Source: Ferruginibacter sp. (GTDB taxonomy: Bacteria; Bacteroidota; Bacteroidia; Chitinophagales; Chitinophagaceae). Taken from it: a stretch of 64,000 bases of DNA. Both the position numbers and the translations under genes were made by a program. Location of the stretch: positions 1 through 64,000 of the forward strand of contig JAQBNH010000019.1 in the NCBI GenBank assembly GCA_028288705.1, read 5' to 3'. Positions 53,930 to 62,610 of the stretch are shown piece by piece. The notes beneath the pieces were generated by a model. That model did no database searches and was not told the origin of the DNA. It was given only the letters and a program-made list of their open reading frames with translations. Position 1 is the stretch's first letter. Each line of letters starts with the position of its first letter.

Positions 53930-56406
53930 TGGGCGAAGACAATCAATTAAATTTTGCAGAAGATACTATCAGCACCTGGGCAGAGATCATTCTTCCGCTC
54001 GCGCTGCCTAACGTATACACCTACGCGATCCCGCAGGACCAGTTATCCAGGGCCCAACCCGGCTGCAGGGTAGAAGTGTTGTTTGGCCAGAATAAGAAAT
54101 ATGCGGGCATCATCAAACAACTGATTCACGAAGCACCTCCCTACAAAACCAAGCCTATCCTCAATATACTGGATGATTCACCGCTCCTCTTTCCGCAACA
54201 ACAGCAATTGTGGGAATGGATCAGTCAGTACTATATGTGCACCGAAGGAGAAGTAATGGCGGCGGCACTTCCGGCGAATTTTAAACTCAGCAGTGAAACA
54301 GTGCTGATCTTTAACGAAGCCATCGGCGATGATTTTTCCAACCTCGGCGATCATGAATTTTTAGTGGCGGAAGCACTGCTCTTGAAAAAGCAATTGCAGT
54401 TAACCGAAGTGCAGCAGATCCTCGATGCCCGGCATGTTTATCCTATCATCAAAAAATTATTAGAGAAAAATATTTGTTTCATCTGGGAAGAACTCAACGA
54501 GCGCTATAAAATAAAAAAGGAACGCTATGTGTTGTTAAACCCGCAGTTCGATAACGAGGAGGCTTTAAGCGCCCTTCTCAACGACTGGAAAGGTGCAGCC
54601 AAACAAATGGAATTGTTGTTGGCATTTTTACATTTATACAAAATCGAAGCAGAGGTCACGCAAACTGCCCTGCTGAAAAAATCTGGTGCTACCGCAGCGC
54701 AATTAAAAGGCCTCACCGATAAAAATATTTTACTGGTAGAACAGCGCCGCATCGATCGCATCAAGACATTACCAAAAAATGTGCTGATCGATTTTGAACT
54801 AAGCGCAGCCCAGGCCACCGCTTTGGAAGAGATCCGTGAGCAGTTTACGAAGAAATCTGTTTGTCTCCTGCATGGCGTTACCGGCAGCGGTAAGACGCAG
54901 TTGTACATCCGGCTGATGGAAGAATATTTTAATAAAGGCCTGCAGGTTCTTTATTTGTTACCGGAAATTGCCCTCACTGCACAGATTATCCGCAGGCTGC
55001 AAAAACATTTCGGCGGAAACGTTGCGATCTATCATTCCAAATTCAACGACCAGGAACGTGTCGAACTCTGGAACAAGATCCGCACGGGTGAAGTAAAACT
55101 CTTACTGGGCGCCCGTAGTGCCCTCTTCCTGCCGTTTAAAGAGCTCGGCCTCGTAATAGTGGATGAAGAGCACGATGCCTCCTACAAGCAGCAGGATCCG
55201 GCTCCGCGTTACAACGCACGCGATGCCGCTGTGTATTATGCATCGCTGTTTAACGCAAAAGTTTTATTAGGTACCGCAACGCCATCGCTCGAAAGTTATT
55301 TTAATGCGCAGCAACATAAATACGGACTGGTAAAACTGACAGAACGTTTTGGTGGATTGCAGTTGCCAACGATCGAGATCATCAATACCGCCCAGGTGGC
55401 GAAGAAAGGGAAGATGATGATCAGTCCGCCATTAAAAGAAGCGATCGAACAGGCCATCGCGGCAGACAGGCAGGTGATCCTTTTTCAAAACAGGCGTGGC
55501 TATAATCCATATTTAATTTGCGGCACCTGTGGTTTTATTCCGCAGTGCGTGCATTGCGATGTGTCGTTAACCTTGCATAAGTATAGTAATAAACTGCATT
55601 GCCATTATTGTGGCAGCACGTATCCGAAACTCGCAGCCTGTACGGCCTGTGGCAGTCAGGACTGGCTCGAGAAAAATTTCGGCACCGAGAAAATTGAAGA
55701 GCAGCTGGAAGAAGATTTCGCGAACAGCAGGATCGCCAGGATGGATGTAGACAGTGTACGAGGCAAGACCGCCCATGATCAATTGATTCAATTGTTTGAA
55801 CAGCATCGCCTGGATATTTTAGTGGGCACACAGATGGTGGTAAAGGGCCTCGACTTTGAAAAGGTAAGCCTGGTGGGCATATTGGATGCGGATGGCTTGT
55901 TAAGCTTCGCCGATTTTCGCGTGAATGAAAGAGCCTTTCAACTGATGGAGCAGGTGAGTGGGAGGGCAGGAAGAAAGCATGAACAAGGCAAAGTGATGAT
56001 CCAGGCATTGAATGTGAAGCATCCCGTGTTGCAACTTGTACAACAACATGACTTTGAAAAATTCTATGAATATGAAATGGCAGGCCGGCAGGAGTTTTTC
56101 TATCCGCCATTCAGCCGCGTAGTGATGCTCACGTTAAAACACAAAGACAAAGAAATTGTAAGTGCCGCTTCGGAAAAATTAGCGATGCTGTTAAGGCAGG
56201 ACCTGAATGAATATATTGTCGGTCCGGCTGCACCCGTGATCGGCCGTTTGCGCAATCAATACCTGATGGAGATCATGCTGAAATTGCCGAAGGAGCCGGG
56301 CATGAGCTTGCGATATAAAAAAGTTATCCGGAATCATATTAATTTAATGCTGGCAGAAAAAAACTATCGTTCTGTGCATGTGATCGCAGATGTAGATGCG
56401 ATGTAA
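53926..56406 (+). CDS. priA: Primosomal replication-restart helicase PriA
   Basis: 826 residues. It restarts stalled replication forks. Walker A GVTGSGKTQLYIRLM (Lys323), the DEEH box in LVIVDEEHDASYKQ, helicase motifs with RYNARDAAVYYAS and GTATPSLESYF, and the zinc site between helicase motifs: CGTCGFIPQCVHC followed by CHYCGSTYPKLAACTACGS. The C-terminal helicase core shows GTQMVVKGLDFEKVSLVGIL and VSGRAGRKHEQG. Two ATG codons (53926, 53929) are possible starts. Confidence 0.96.
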   Translation: MMGEDNQLNFAEDTISTWAEIILPLALPNVYTYAIPQDQLSRAQPGCRVEVLFGQNKKYAGIIKQLIHEAPPYKTKPILNILDDSPLLFPQQQQLWEWISQYYMCTEGEVMAAALPANFKLSSETVLIFNEAIGDDFSNLGDHEFLVAEALLLKKQLQLTEVQQILDARHVYPIIKKLLEKNICFIWEELNERYKIKKERYVLLNPQFDNEEALSALLNDWKGAAKQMELLLAFLHLYKIEAEVTQTALLKKSGATAAQLKGLTDKNILLVEQRRIDRIKTLPKNVLIDFELSAAQATALEEIREQFTKKSVCLLHGVTGSGKTQLYIRLMEEYFNKGLQVLYLLPEIALTAQIIRRLQKHFGGNVAIYHSKFNDQERVELWNKIRTGEVKLLLGARSALFLPFKELGLVIVDEEHDASYKQQDPAPRYNARDAAVYYASLFNAKVLLGTATPSLESYFNAQQHKYGLVKLTERFGGLQLPTIEIINTAQVAKKGKMMISPPLKEAIEQAIAADRQVILFQNRRGYNPYLICGTCGFIPQCVHCDVSLTLHKYSNKLHCHYCGSTYPKLAACTACGSQDWLEKNFGTEKIEEQLEEDFANSRIARMDVDSVRGKTAHDQLIQLFEQHRLDILVGTQMVVKGLDFEKVSLVGILDADGLLSFADFRVNERAFQLMEQVSGRAGRKHEQGKVMIQALNVKHPVLQLVQQHDFEKFYEYEMAGRQEFFYPPFSRVVMLTLKHKDKEIVSAASEKLAMLLRQDLNEYIVGPAAPVIGRLRNQYLMEIMLKLPKEPGMSLRYKKVIRNHINLMLAEKNYRSVHVIADVDAM

Positions 56407-56426
56407 TCATCCCCTAACTTTACCTG

Positions 56427-57437
56427 ATGCAAATTCAACAGCAGCTTTCTTTAAAGCCATACAATAGTTTTGGGCTCGATGTGCTGGCGGAAAACTTCGC
56501 TGCGTTTTCAAATCTTAATGAATTAGAAGAACTGCTGACAGTCGCTGAACAGCAGCCCCTGTTGATCCTCGGCGGCGGTAGCAATATCCTGCTCACGAAG
56601 CCTGTGGATGGACTCGTCTTAAAGAATGAGATCAACGGCATTGAAAAAGCAGGAGAAGATGAAGAGCATATTTATTTGCGTGTCGGGGCGGGAGAGAACT
56701 GGCACCGGTTCGTGTTGTATTGTATCAGCCATCGTTATGCGGGTGCGGAAAATTTGTCGTTGATCCCGGGCAATGTTGGTGCGGGGCCAATGCAAAACAT
56801 TGGGGCCTATGGCGTGGAGCTGAAAGATATTTTTCATTCACTGGAAGCCTGGCATATCGGGGATAATAAGCTCGTAACATTTTCGAAAGAAGATTGTGCC
56901 TTTGGTTATCGCGAAAGTGTGTTTAAAAATAAATACCGGGGTCAGTTCATCATTACATCCGTAACATTTAAACTAAATAAAAAGCCGGTCTACCATGTGG
57001 AATATGGCGCCATCACGCAGGAGTTGGAGAAGGAAGGCGTAACGGAATTGAGTATCGCGGCGATATCGGAAGCAGTGATCAGGATCAGGCGCAGCAAATT
57101 GCCGGATCCGGCAGTCATCGGCAATGCAGGCAGTTTCTTTAAGAACCCGGAAATTTCGATCGAACAATTTGAACAACTGAAAAAAGCTTTTCCTGCCATC
57201 GTTGGTTATCCCGTCGGCACGGAACATATAAAAGTGGCAGCAGGCTGGCTGATAGAACAGGCCGGCTGGAAAGGTTACCGGCAGGGCGATGCCGGCTGTC
57301 ATGAAAAGCAGGCATTGGTGCTCGTGAATTATGGCAACGCCAGCGGCGAACAAATTTATTTATTGAGTGAAAAGATCATCCATTCGGTGAATGATAAATT
57401 TGGAATATCCTTGCAGCGCGAAGTAAATATCGTTTAA
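56427..57437 (+). CDS. murB: UDP-N-acetylmuramate dehydrogenase
   Basis: 336 residues. The enzyme reduces UDP-GlcNAc-enolpyruvate to UDP-MurNAc with NADPH and FAD, in peptidoglycan precursor synthesis. FAD-binding GGGSNILLTKPVDGLVLKNE, the proton-donor Ser in IGNAGSFFKNPEI, LSLIPGNVGAGPMQNIGAYG and the C-terminal KVAAGWLIEQAGWKGYRQGD mark the type I enzyme. It starts 20 bases after priA, in the same operon. Confidence 0.95.
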   Translation: MQIQQQLSLKPYNSFGLDVLAENFAAFSNLNELEELLTVAEQQPLLILGGGSNILLTKPVDGLVLKNEINGIEKAGEDEEHIYLRVGAGENWHRFVLYCISHRYAGAENLSLIPGNVGAGPMQNIGAYGVELKDIFHSLEAWHIGDNKLVTFSKEDCAFGYRESVFKNKYRGQFIITSVTFKLNKKPVYHVEYGAITQELEKEGVTELSIAAISEAVIRIRRSKLPDPAVIGNAGSFFKNPEISIEQFEQLKKAFPAIVGYPVGTEHIKVAAGWLIEQAGWKGYRQGDAGCHEKQALVLVNYGNASGEQIYLLSEKIIHSVNDKFGISLQREVNIV

Positions 57438-57500
57438 CATATTTTTGATGCAGCATTTTTTACCTTACTGCCATCTACCAACAAACCTAACTAACGCAAC

Positions 57501-58001
57501 ATGAAAAAAATCATCCTCAGTACCGGCATTTTCCTTTTATCCATTACTATCGTGAACGCACAAACGGCGGCGAAATCTATTTTCGTCGAACTGGGCGGTC
57601 CTGGTCTGGCATCTTTAAACTATGACATGCGCCTGCAGAAAAAAGAAGACGGTCTGGGTTTCCGTGTGGGTGTGGGTGGCTTTACGATCAATGAAAATTA
57701 TGGTAATGGTAATGAGAGAAGCGGCCTCCTCACGATCCCGGTAGCATTGAATTATTTGTTAAGTAAAGACCAGCGCAACTATTTCGAGATTGGCGCCGGT
57801 GCTACTTATGTGCACCTCAGTAACAAGAGCCAGAATTTTGATAACGAGCAGTTTTCTACCTCATTTGGCCATTTACATTTTGGTTACCGCCTGCAGCCTG
57901 TAAACGGCGGATTTACTTTCCGCGCAGGTATTACCCCGATCTTTAATGGCAATGGGTTTATTCCATACTACGCGAGTTTGTCATTCGGGTATAAGTTTTA
58001 A
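57501..58001 (+). CDS. Small outer-membrane beta-barrel protein
   Basis: 166 residues: signal peptide MKKIILSTGIFLLSITIVNA, then a compact barrel of about eight strands (SIFVELGGPGLASLNYDMRL, GLGFRVGVGGFTINENYG, YFEIGAGATYVHLSNKS, HFGYRLQPVNGGFTFRAGIT), ending with the aromatic strand YASLSFGYKF typical of outer-membrane proteins. I know no specific function. Confidence 0.6.
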   Translation: MKKIILSTGIFLLSITIVNAQTAAKSIFVELGGPGLASLNYDMRLQKKEDGLGFRVGVGGFTINENYGNGNERSGLLTIPVALNYLLSKDQRNYFEIGAGATYVHLSNKSQNFDNEQFSTSFGHLHFGYRLQPVNGGFTFRAGITPIFNGNGFIPYYASLSFGYKF

Positions 58002-58065
58002 TGGAGGTTAATCAGTTGATTGGTTAAATAGTTGAAAAGTTGATTGGTTGATTAGCTAGGCGCGG

Positions 58066-58240
58066 CCGCCGTGGGGTCTCCCGACCAACTGCATTGCCAG
58101 CTTTGTGCTCCTTTCTGCCTTTGAGCCTTAGTGGCGAAAACTCTGTGAAACTCCCTGACAAACTCCTGTTAACTCTGTGGTAAGGCGTTTCTGCCTTTGA
58201 GCCTTCGTGGCGAAAAAAACTCTGTGCCTACCGTGGTTAA
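58066..58240 (+). repeat. Intergenic repeat, family A copy
   Basis: Starts GCCGCCGTGGGGTCTCCCG, then CATTGCCAGCTTTGTGCTCC, TTTCTGCCTTTGAGCCTTAG, TGGCGAAAACTCTGTG and later GCCTTCGTGGCGAAAAAAAC. The same series appears at 58929-59083 in the same order. A short GTTGATTGGTTGATTAG repeat stands just before (58038-58054). No gene lies in 58002-58269. Confidence 0.65.
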
Positions 58241-58269
58241 TTTCTTAAATTTTATTCCGGCTTATTACC

Positions 58270-58842
58270 ATGATCGATATCGACAACATCCGCCATTTCA
58301 CCATGCCCAGGCCCGATCCCAATTTCATCGGCACGGCCATCGAATTCGATGAACTTCCGGAGACCCATCGTGAACAGATATTGTTTTTAGACAAAGCAGC
58401 CGGCAAATACATTTTCGAATTTGCTGTTTCCGCACGTTTTATCACCGGCGGATTATGGGACCCGTTTGCCAAAGGAAATTTTAAAACCGTTGAACATTAT
58501 GATCGCTTTTATGGCATCCAGGATTCGAAGCAGGAATTAAAAAAATGGTTGTTCAACAGGGGCATACCATTTTCCACCTGGGTATTTGTTCTGCCGGGCG
58601 CTAACCAGCCACCGATGCTGATGACCTGGAAGATGATGGTGAAATATGTGGAGCATATTTTCTTCGGGGATGATGTGGTGGTTTTTGATCATACCGGCAA
58701 CTGGTGCCTGGTTTATTTCCATGAGAATGAAATGTTCTTTGGCAAAGACCGATCCTACGATCCTGCAGAAGATGATCAACTGATCGCAGACCTCAATGAA
58801 CGGAAGAAGCAATATCCGCAGTTTAAGCACCCGTTTTTGTAA
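58270..58842 (+). CDS. Protein of unknown function
   Basis: 190 residues, no signal peptide and no membrane helix. I do not recognise the family. It is rich in aromatic and acidic residues (GGLWDPFAKGNFKTVEHYDR, GIPFSTWVFVLPGANQPPML, VVVFDHTGNWCLVYFHENEM). The alternating strand and helix pattern suggests a small soluble alpha/beta fold. It stands alone between two family A repeats, so no operon partner helps. Confidence 0.55.
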   Translation: MIDIDNIRHFTMPRPDPNFIGTAIEFDELPETHREQILFLDKAAGKYIFEFAVSARFITGGLWDPFAKGNFKTVEHYDRFYGIQDSKQELKKWLFNRGIPFSTWVFVLPGANQPPMLMTWKMMVKYVEHIFFGDDVVVFDHTGNWCLVYFHENEMFFGKDRSYDPAEDDQLIADLNERKKQYPQFKHPFL

Positions 58843-58928
58843 CTTACGAAACGTAGATTTAACGACAAAGTTTCACGCGGGAAGAAGAAGTATAAAAGCG
58901 TGCAAAGGAGGTAGCATGTGCAACGTGA

Positions 58929-59083
58929 TGCCGCCGTCTGGTCTCCCGACCAACGGCATTGCCAGCTTTGTGTTCCTTTCTGCCTTTGAGCCTTAGTGGC
59001 GAACAAACTCCGTGACAAACTCCTGTTAATCTGTGGTAAAGCCTTTCGGCCTTTGAGCCTTCGTGGCCAAAACTCTGTGCTAA
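58929..59083 (+). repeat. Intergenic repeat, family A copy
   Basis: TGCCGCCGTCTGGTCTCCCG followed by the same CATTGCCAGCTTTGTG-TCC, CTGCCTTTGAGCCTTAGTGG and GCCTTCGTGG blocks as the 58.07 kb copy, with some substitutions. It lies in the 324-bp gap 58843-59166, which holds no gene. Confidence 0.65.
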
Positions 59084-59166
59084 ATATTATATTACCAATA
59101 ATGTTTATATTGTTCCGGCTTTTCTAACTTCGTTTTCCCCGGATAAACTGATTAAACTCTACCGAT

Positions 59167-60291
59167 ATGAGACGCATCTTCTACTTCCTTTTCCTCTTCT
59201 TTTTAAATGCTCAAATCAGCCCTGCACAAAATATCGGCATCGGCACAACCAGCCCCGCAGCATCTGCGAAGCTGGAGATATCCTCCAATAATAGTGGCTT
59301 CCTGATGCCCCGTATGACGACCGCAGAACGCAATGCTATTGCCACGCCGGTTGCAGGATTGCAGATCTATAATACCGATGATAATTCACTTAATATCTGG
59401 AACGGTACCGGCTGGATGTCGCTGGCGGCAACAGGCATCACGTTTACGAATAGCTGGGTGCAACGCGCAGACCTACCCGGTGTTGCGCGAAACCTCGCCA
59501 TTGGATTTTCCATTGGCAACAAGGGATATATCGGCACAGGAAACAGCACGGCATTGGGAGATATCTGGGAGTATGATCCGCTCACGCTGGCCTGGACGCA
59601 GAAAGCCAGTTTTGGCGGCTCACCCCGCTATGGAGCCGTGGCCTTTTCCATTGGCACCAAAGGCTATATCGGCACCGGATTCGACAATGCAAACAGGAAC
59701 GATTTCTGGGAATTTAATCCCGTCGCCAATACCTGGTTACCGCGTCAAACCTTTGGGGGAACAGCTCGAAGATCTGCTGTTGGATTTTCCATCGATAACA
59801 AAGGTTATATCTGCACGGGCTATGATGTCACGTATCGCAAAGACTTGTGGGAATTCGATCCTGGTACCAATGCCTGGACGCAGAAGGCAGATTTTGGCGG
59901 TGCTGCCCGGCGCTATGCCGTGGGCTTTTCCATTGGGTCGAAAGGATACGTCGGCACGGGCACGGATAATATTAGTTTCTTCAATGATTTCTGGGAATAT
60001 AATCCTGCCGGCAATGCCTGGACGCAGAAAGCCAATGTGGGCGGAGGTGCGCGATATGCATCAGCAGCTTTTGCAATCGGCGGTAAGGGATATATTGCTA
60101 CGGGTGAAATCAATGGTGCCGACCTTTGGGAGTATAATCCTGCAAACGATACGTGGCTGCAGAAAACCGATCTTCCCGGCGGCGGACGTGGTTTCAGTGT
60201 AGGCTTTGCCATCGGCTACAAAGGCTATTTGGGTACCGGCGGGTCGGGTTCGGGCACACTTAAGAAAGATTTCTGGGAATACACACAATGA
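59167..60291 (+). CDS. Secreted Kelch-repeat beta-propeller protein
   Basis: 374 residues with signal peptide (about 1-20, ending SPAQ). After a linker (NIGIGTTSPAASAKLEISSN, a motif also used by bacteroidetal tail-fibre-like proteins) come six Kelch repeats from about residue 95. Each has the form GFSIGNKGYIGTG ... DFWEYDP ... WTQKA. The repeats form the blades of a propeller. In other proteins they bind partners or make up oxidase scaffolds. The stop overlaps the DUF4907 start by 4 bases (ATGA at 60288). Confidence 0.75.
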   Translation: MRRIFYFLFLFFLNAQISPAQNIGIGTTSPAASAKLEISSNNSGFLMPRMTTAERNAIATPVAGLQIYNTDDNSLNIWNGTGWMSLAATGITFTNSWVQRADLPGVARNLAIGFSIGNKGYIGTGNSTALGDIWEYDPLTLAWTQKASFGGSPRYGAVAFSIGTKGYIGTGFDNANRNDFWEFNPVANTWLPRQTFGGTARRSAVGFSIDNKGYICTGYDVTYRKDLWEFDPGTNAWTQKADFGGAARRYAVGFSIGSKGYVGTGTDNISFFNDFWEYNPAGNAWTQKANVGGGARYASAAFAIGGKGYIATGEINGADLWEYNPANDTWLQKTDLPGGGRGFSVGFAIGYKGYLGTGGSGSGTLKKDFWEYTQ

Positions 60292-60650
60292 TCTTCATGA
60301 AGAGAATAAGCAATTTTTTACTGCCGCTATCGCTGGCATTTGTTGCGTGTACCGGTCACCGTGATGTGCAACCGGCAACGGAAAAAGCTGACGGCTTCGA
60401 AATCAAGATTATCCAGAACGATACCTTGAAGACCGGCGTTGCATTAACCGGATATGGTTATGATATTTTGAGAAACGGCAAAGTCTATATCCATCAACCC
60501 ATGATCCCCGCGCTGCCCGGTAACCAGGGGTTTTCTACAGCAGCTCAGGCGCAGAAAGCCGCTGAATTCGTGCTGTACAAAATCAATCAACAGATCATGC
60601 CGCCTTCTGTTACTGCAGAGGAGTTGGATAGCCTTGGATTGTTGAAGTGA
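60288..60650 (+). CDS. DUF4907 lipoprotein
   Basis: 120 residues. Lipoprotein signal with lipobox AFVAC (MKRISNFLLPLSLAFVAC after an upstream MIF), then the DUF4907 block: GYGYDILRNGKVYIHQPMIP and GFSTAAQAQKAAEFVLYKIN, ending ELDSLGLLK. Translation coupling with the Kelch gene (4-base overlap) suggests they act together in the cell envelope. The family's role is unknown. I kept the first ATG (60288); the second (60297) is equally possible. Confidence 0.75.
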   Translation: MIFMKRISNFLLPLSLAFVACTGHRDVQPATEKADGFEIKIIQNDTLKTGVALTGYGYDILRNGKVYIHQPMIPALPGNQGFSTAAQAQKAAEFVLYKINQQIMPPSVTAEELDSLGLLK

Positions 60651-60746
60651 AAAAGAGAAACAGCGAAATAAGTTGATGGGTTGAATGGTTGGAAAGGTAA
60701 AAATTTAATTGGTTGAAAAGTCGAGAAGCAAAACTCCGGTCAACCC

Positions 60747-60781
60747 GATGCTGTCTTCTGGTCTCGGGACAACGGCAATCC
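60747..60781 (+). repeat. Degraded family A repeat
   Basis: GATGCTGTCTTCTGGTCTCG and ACAACGGCAATCC resemble the core of the family A repeat (CCGTCTGGTCTCCCGACCAA). Weak repeats of the form TTGATTGGTTG stand before it at 60672-60715. The 360-bp gap 60651-61010 has no gene. Confidence 0.45.
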
Positions 60782-60827
60782 ACGCGTTGCTTGTCTTGCT
60801 CCAGGTTAAAAAATCCTTTCTTAGTTT

Positions 60828-60854
60828 CTTCCCTTCTTCAACGGGAAGTTTTTT
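60828..60854 (+). terminator. Probable terminator between the DUF4907 and NERD genes
   Basis: CTTCCC (60828-60833) with GGGAAG (60843-60848), then six T. Confidence 0.5.
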
Positions 60855-61010
60855 CAAAGGGCGGAACCGATCTCATATATTCATTTTTTTTAAATGGGGC
60901 AAGCATTTCAAGTTTGTTGCTCGTCGCAATTGGGTATCTTAGAGTGCGGCAATGATACCGTTACCAGCAATAAATTCAGGACACAACCTTCTAAATTCTG
61001 ACAAAGAAAA

Positions 61011-62086
61011 ATGTGCATAGTTTATAACCCTGTTGGTTGTTTAACAACGATAAAAACACATTTAAAGCGACACAACATAAATGAGTTCAATTCTTTAAAC
61101 GAGGTCATTGGTTTTCAAAAGAACTTTCCAACTTTAAGAGCGCAAATTATTTCAGATCACGAACAACTGATAAAAAAAGAAAAGGTTAGCCTTGCTGCAG
61201 AAATTTCACGGTTAGATCATGCTATCAAAACAAATAAATCTCACTTCGAAGCCGTTTTCCTTAATGAGATGGAAGAGATGAAGAAAAAACTAATCAGCTT
61301 ATCCCCTTCAACTGATTTGAATATTATTAAAAGATTTATCAACTACACAAAGCGTCTGGCTTATAATAGGAAACTTCAAGGTTTAGAAGCCAGCCTGAAT
61401 AATAAGCTGAATTACGCTGTTAGAGAACTGGTTGCTCAACATCAAGACAAAATCAATCGCAACGACTACATCACCAACCATTTTAATAACGCCGTTGAGG
61501 AAAGCTCCTCACGGATGATAAAAGAACTTGATTTCAAACAGCGCGTAATTGACGAAGTGAAAAATTCCATTTATGGAGCATTGGGCGAACATAAAGTTGT
61601 AAGAGCATTACAAAACTTATCAGACGACAATGTTCTAATAAATGACTTCTGCCTGAATTTTAATCCAGCTATCTACAACCGGCAAGAAAATGACTACATA
61701 AAATCAATTCAAATTGACCATCTACTTGTTTCACCGTCTGGACTTTTTCTTATTGAGACGAAAAACTGGAGTGAAAAATCATTAGCAAGTTTGGATTTGC
61801 GTTCCCCGGTTCAACAAGTGAAACGAACAAGCTTTGCACTCTTCAAATGCTAACCGATAATATTTCAAGTGGCAGACTAAGACTTCAGCAACATCATTGG
61901 GGAGACAGAAAAATACCGATAAGAAACCTGATTGTATTGACCAATGTAAAACCAAACGATGAGTTTCAGTATGTAAAGGTTTTGACGGTAACTGAATTAC
62001 TTAACTACATTGGATATTTTAAGCCCATATTTACAAGTGCAGAGACACAAATCATCGCAAATTATTTACTCAATTTAAGTGACTAA
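61011..62086 (+). pseudogene. NERD (nuclease-related) domain gene, frameshifted
   Basis: The first frame (61011-61853) starts MCIVYNPVGCLTTIKTHLKR, as other NERD proteins, has a coiled-coil middle (about 45-155), and enters the NERD nuclease-like fold: YGALGEHKVVRALQNLSDD, DYIKSIQIDHLLVSPSGLFL and IETKNWSEKS. It stops after SFALFKC. The domain continues in the next frame from 61847 (MLTDNISSGRLRLQQHHWGD ... NLIVLTNVKPNDEFQYVKVL). One missing A in the AAA at 61845-61847 restores the frame. The gene is more AT-rich than its neighbours, so it may be acquired. Confidence 0.7.
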
Positions 62087-62251
62087 AGCTTTTGACACAC
62101 GGACCTGACGACTGAAAAATATTAATGTTGCCAACAAAACGATTTGCAAAGGCAGGGCTGGGCATTGTAAGATCAGCTCTGTGCGAGCATCAGCTGTGGT
62201 TCGGGCTCAATGTTCAATGTTCAGCTTCAGTTCTTGACTTCAACAGCATAT

Positions 62252-62302
62252 TTTTGCACCCGTGGTTGCTGTTTCTCACTAACCATTTCGATTGCGCGCT
62301 GT
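62252..62302 (+). repeat. Hairpin repeat, family B copy 1 (degraded)
   Basis: CCCGTGGTTGCTGTTTCTCA, then CTAACCATTTCGATTGCGCG. It keeps the layout of copies 2 and 3 but its stem is imperfect (GTGGTTGCTG against CACTAACCAT). The gap 62087-62610 holds this repeat, copies 2 and 3 and no gene. Confidence 0.55.
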
Positions 62303-62382
62303 CATTAATAAGTGCGAAGTGGAGCTACATTAAACACTGTCCAAAAATATTTACGTTCGCATAACCGCACCGAAAACCTGAT

Positions 62383-62460
62383 ATGATAAAAGTCCTGCGA
62401 CCACTTTTAATGCAGCCGTGGTTGGTGTTTTCACCAACCACTTCGATTGGTCTGCTGTCC
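62383..62460 (+). repeat. Hairpin repeat, family B copy 2
   Basis: ATGATAAAAGTCCTGCGACC leads to a perfect 10-bp stem GTGGTTGGTG (62418-62427), loop TTTT, CACCAACCAC (62432-62441), then TTCGATTGGTCTGCTGTCC. Confidence 0.75.
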
Positions 62461-62538
62461 AGAATTGAATTCAGGGAAGCCATATTTTAAACATGGATAC
62501 AAGCTATTTGTGTTCCCTTACCACAATGAAAATTTAAA

Positions 62539-62606
62539 ATGATAAAAACCCTGCGCTCACTTTTAATGCCGCCGTGGTTGGTGTTTCTCACCAACCACTT
62601 CGATTA
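62539..62606 (+). repeat. Hairpin repeat, family B copy 3
   Basis: ATGATAAAAACCCTGCGCTC leads to the same perfect 10-bp stem GTGGTTGGTG (62574-62583), loop TTTCT, CACCAACCAC (62589-62598), then TTCGATTACAC. It ends just before the DNase I-like gene start. Confidence 0.75.
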
Positions 62607-62610
62607 CACT

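Noticed and set aside
59333..60202. A 289-codon second frame inside the Kelch gene
   Set aside because: The repeats of the real gene produce long open shadows; the product has no recognisable domain and no ribosome-binding context.
61847..62086. A separate small gene after the NERD gene
   Set aside because: Its product is the natural continuation of the NERD domain, so a frameshift explains it better than an independent gene.
62125..62364. A 79-codon frame across repeat copy 1
   Set aside because: It is made mostly of repeat sequence and ends without a conserved domain; the shared PWL-x-FLTNHFD peptide comes from the repeat.
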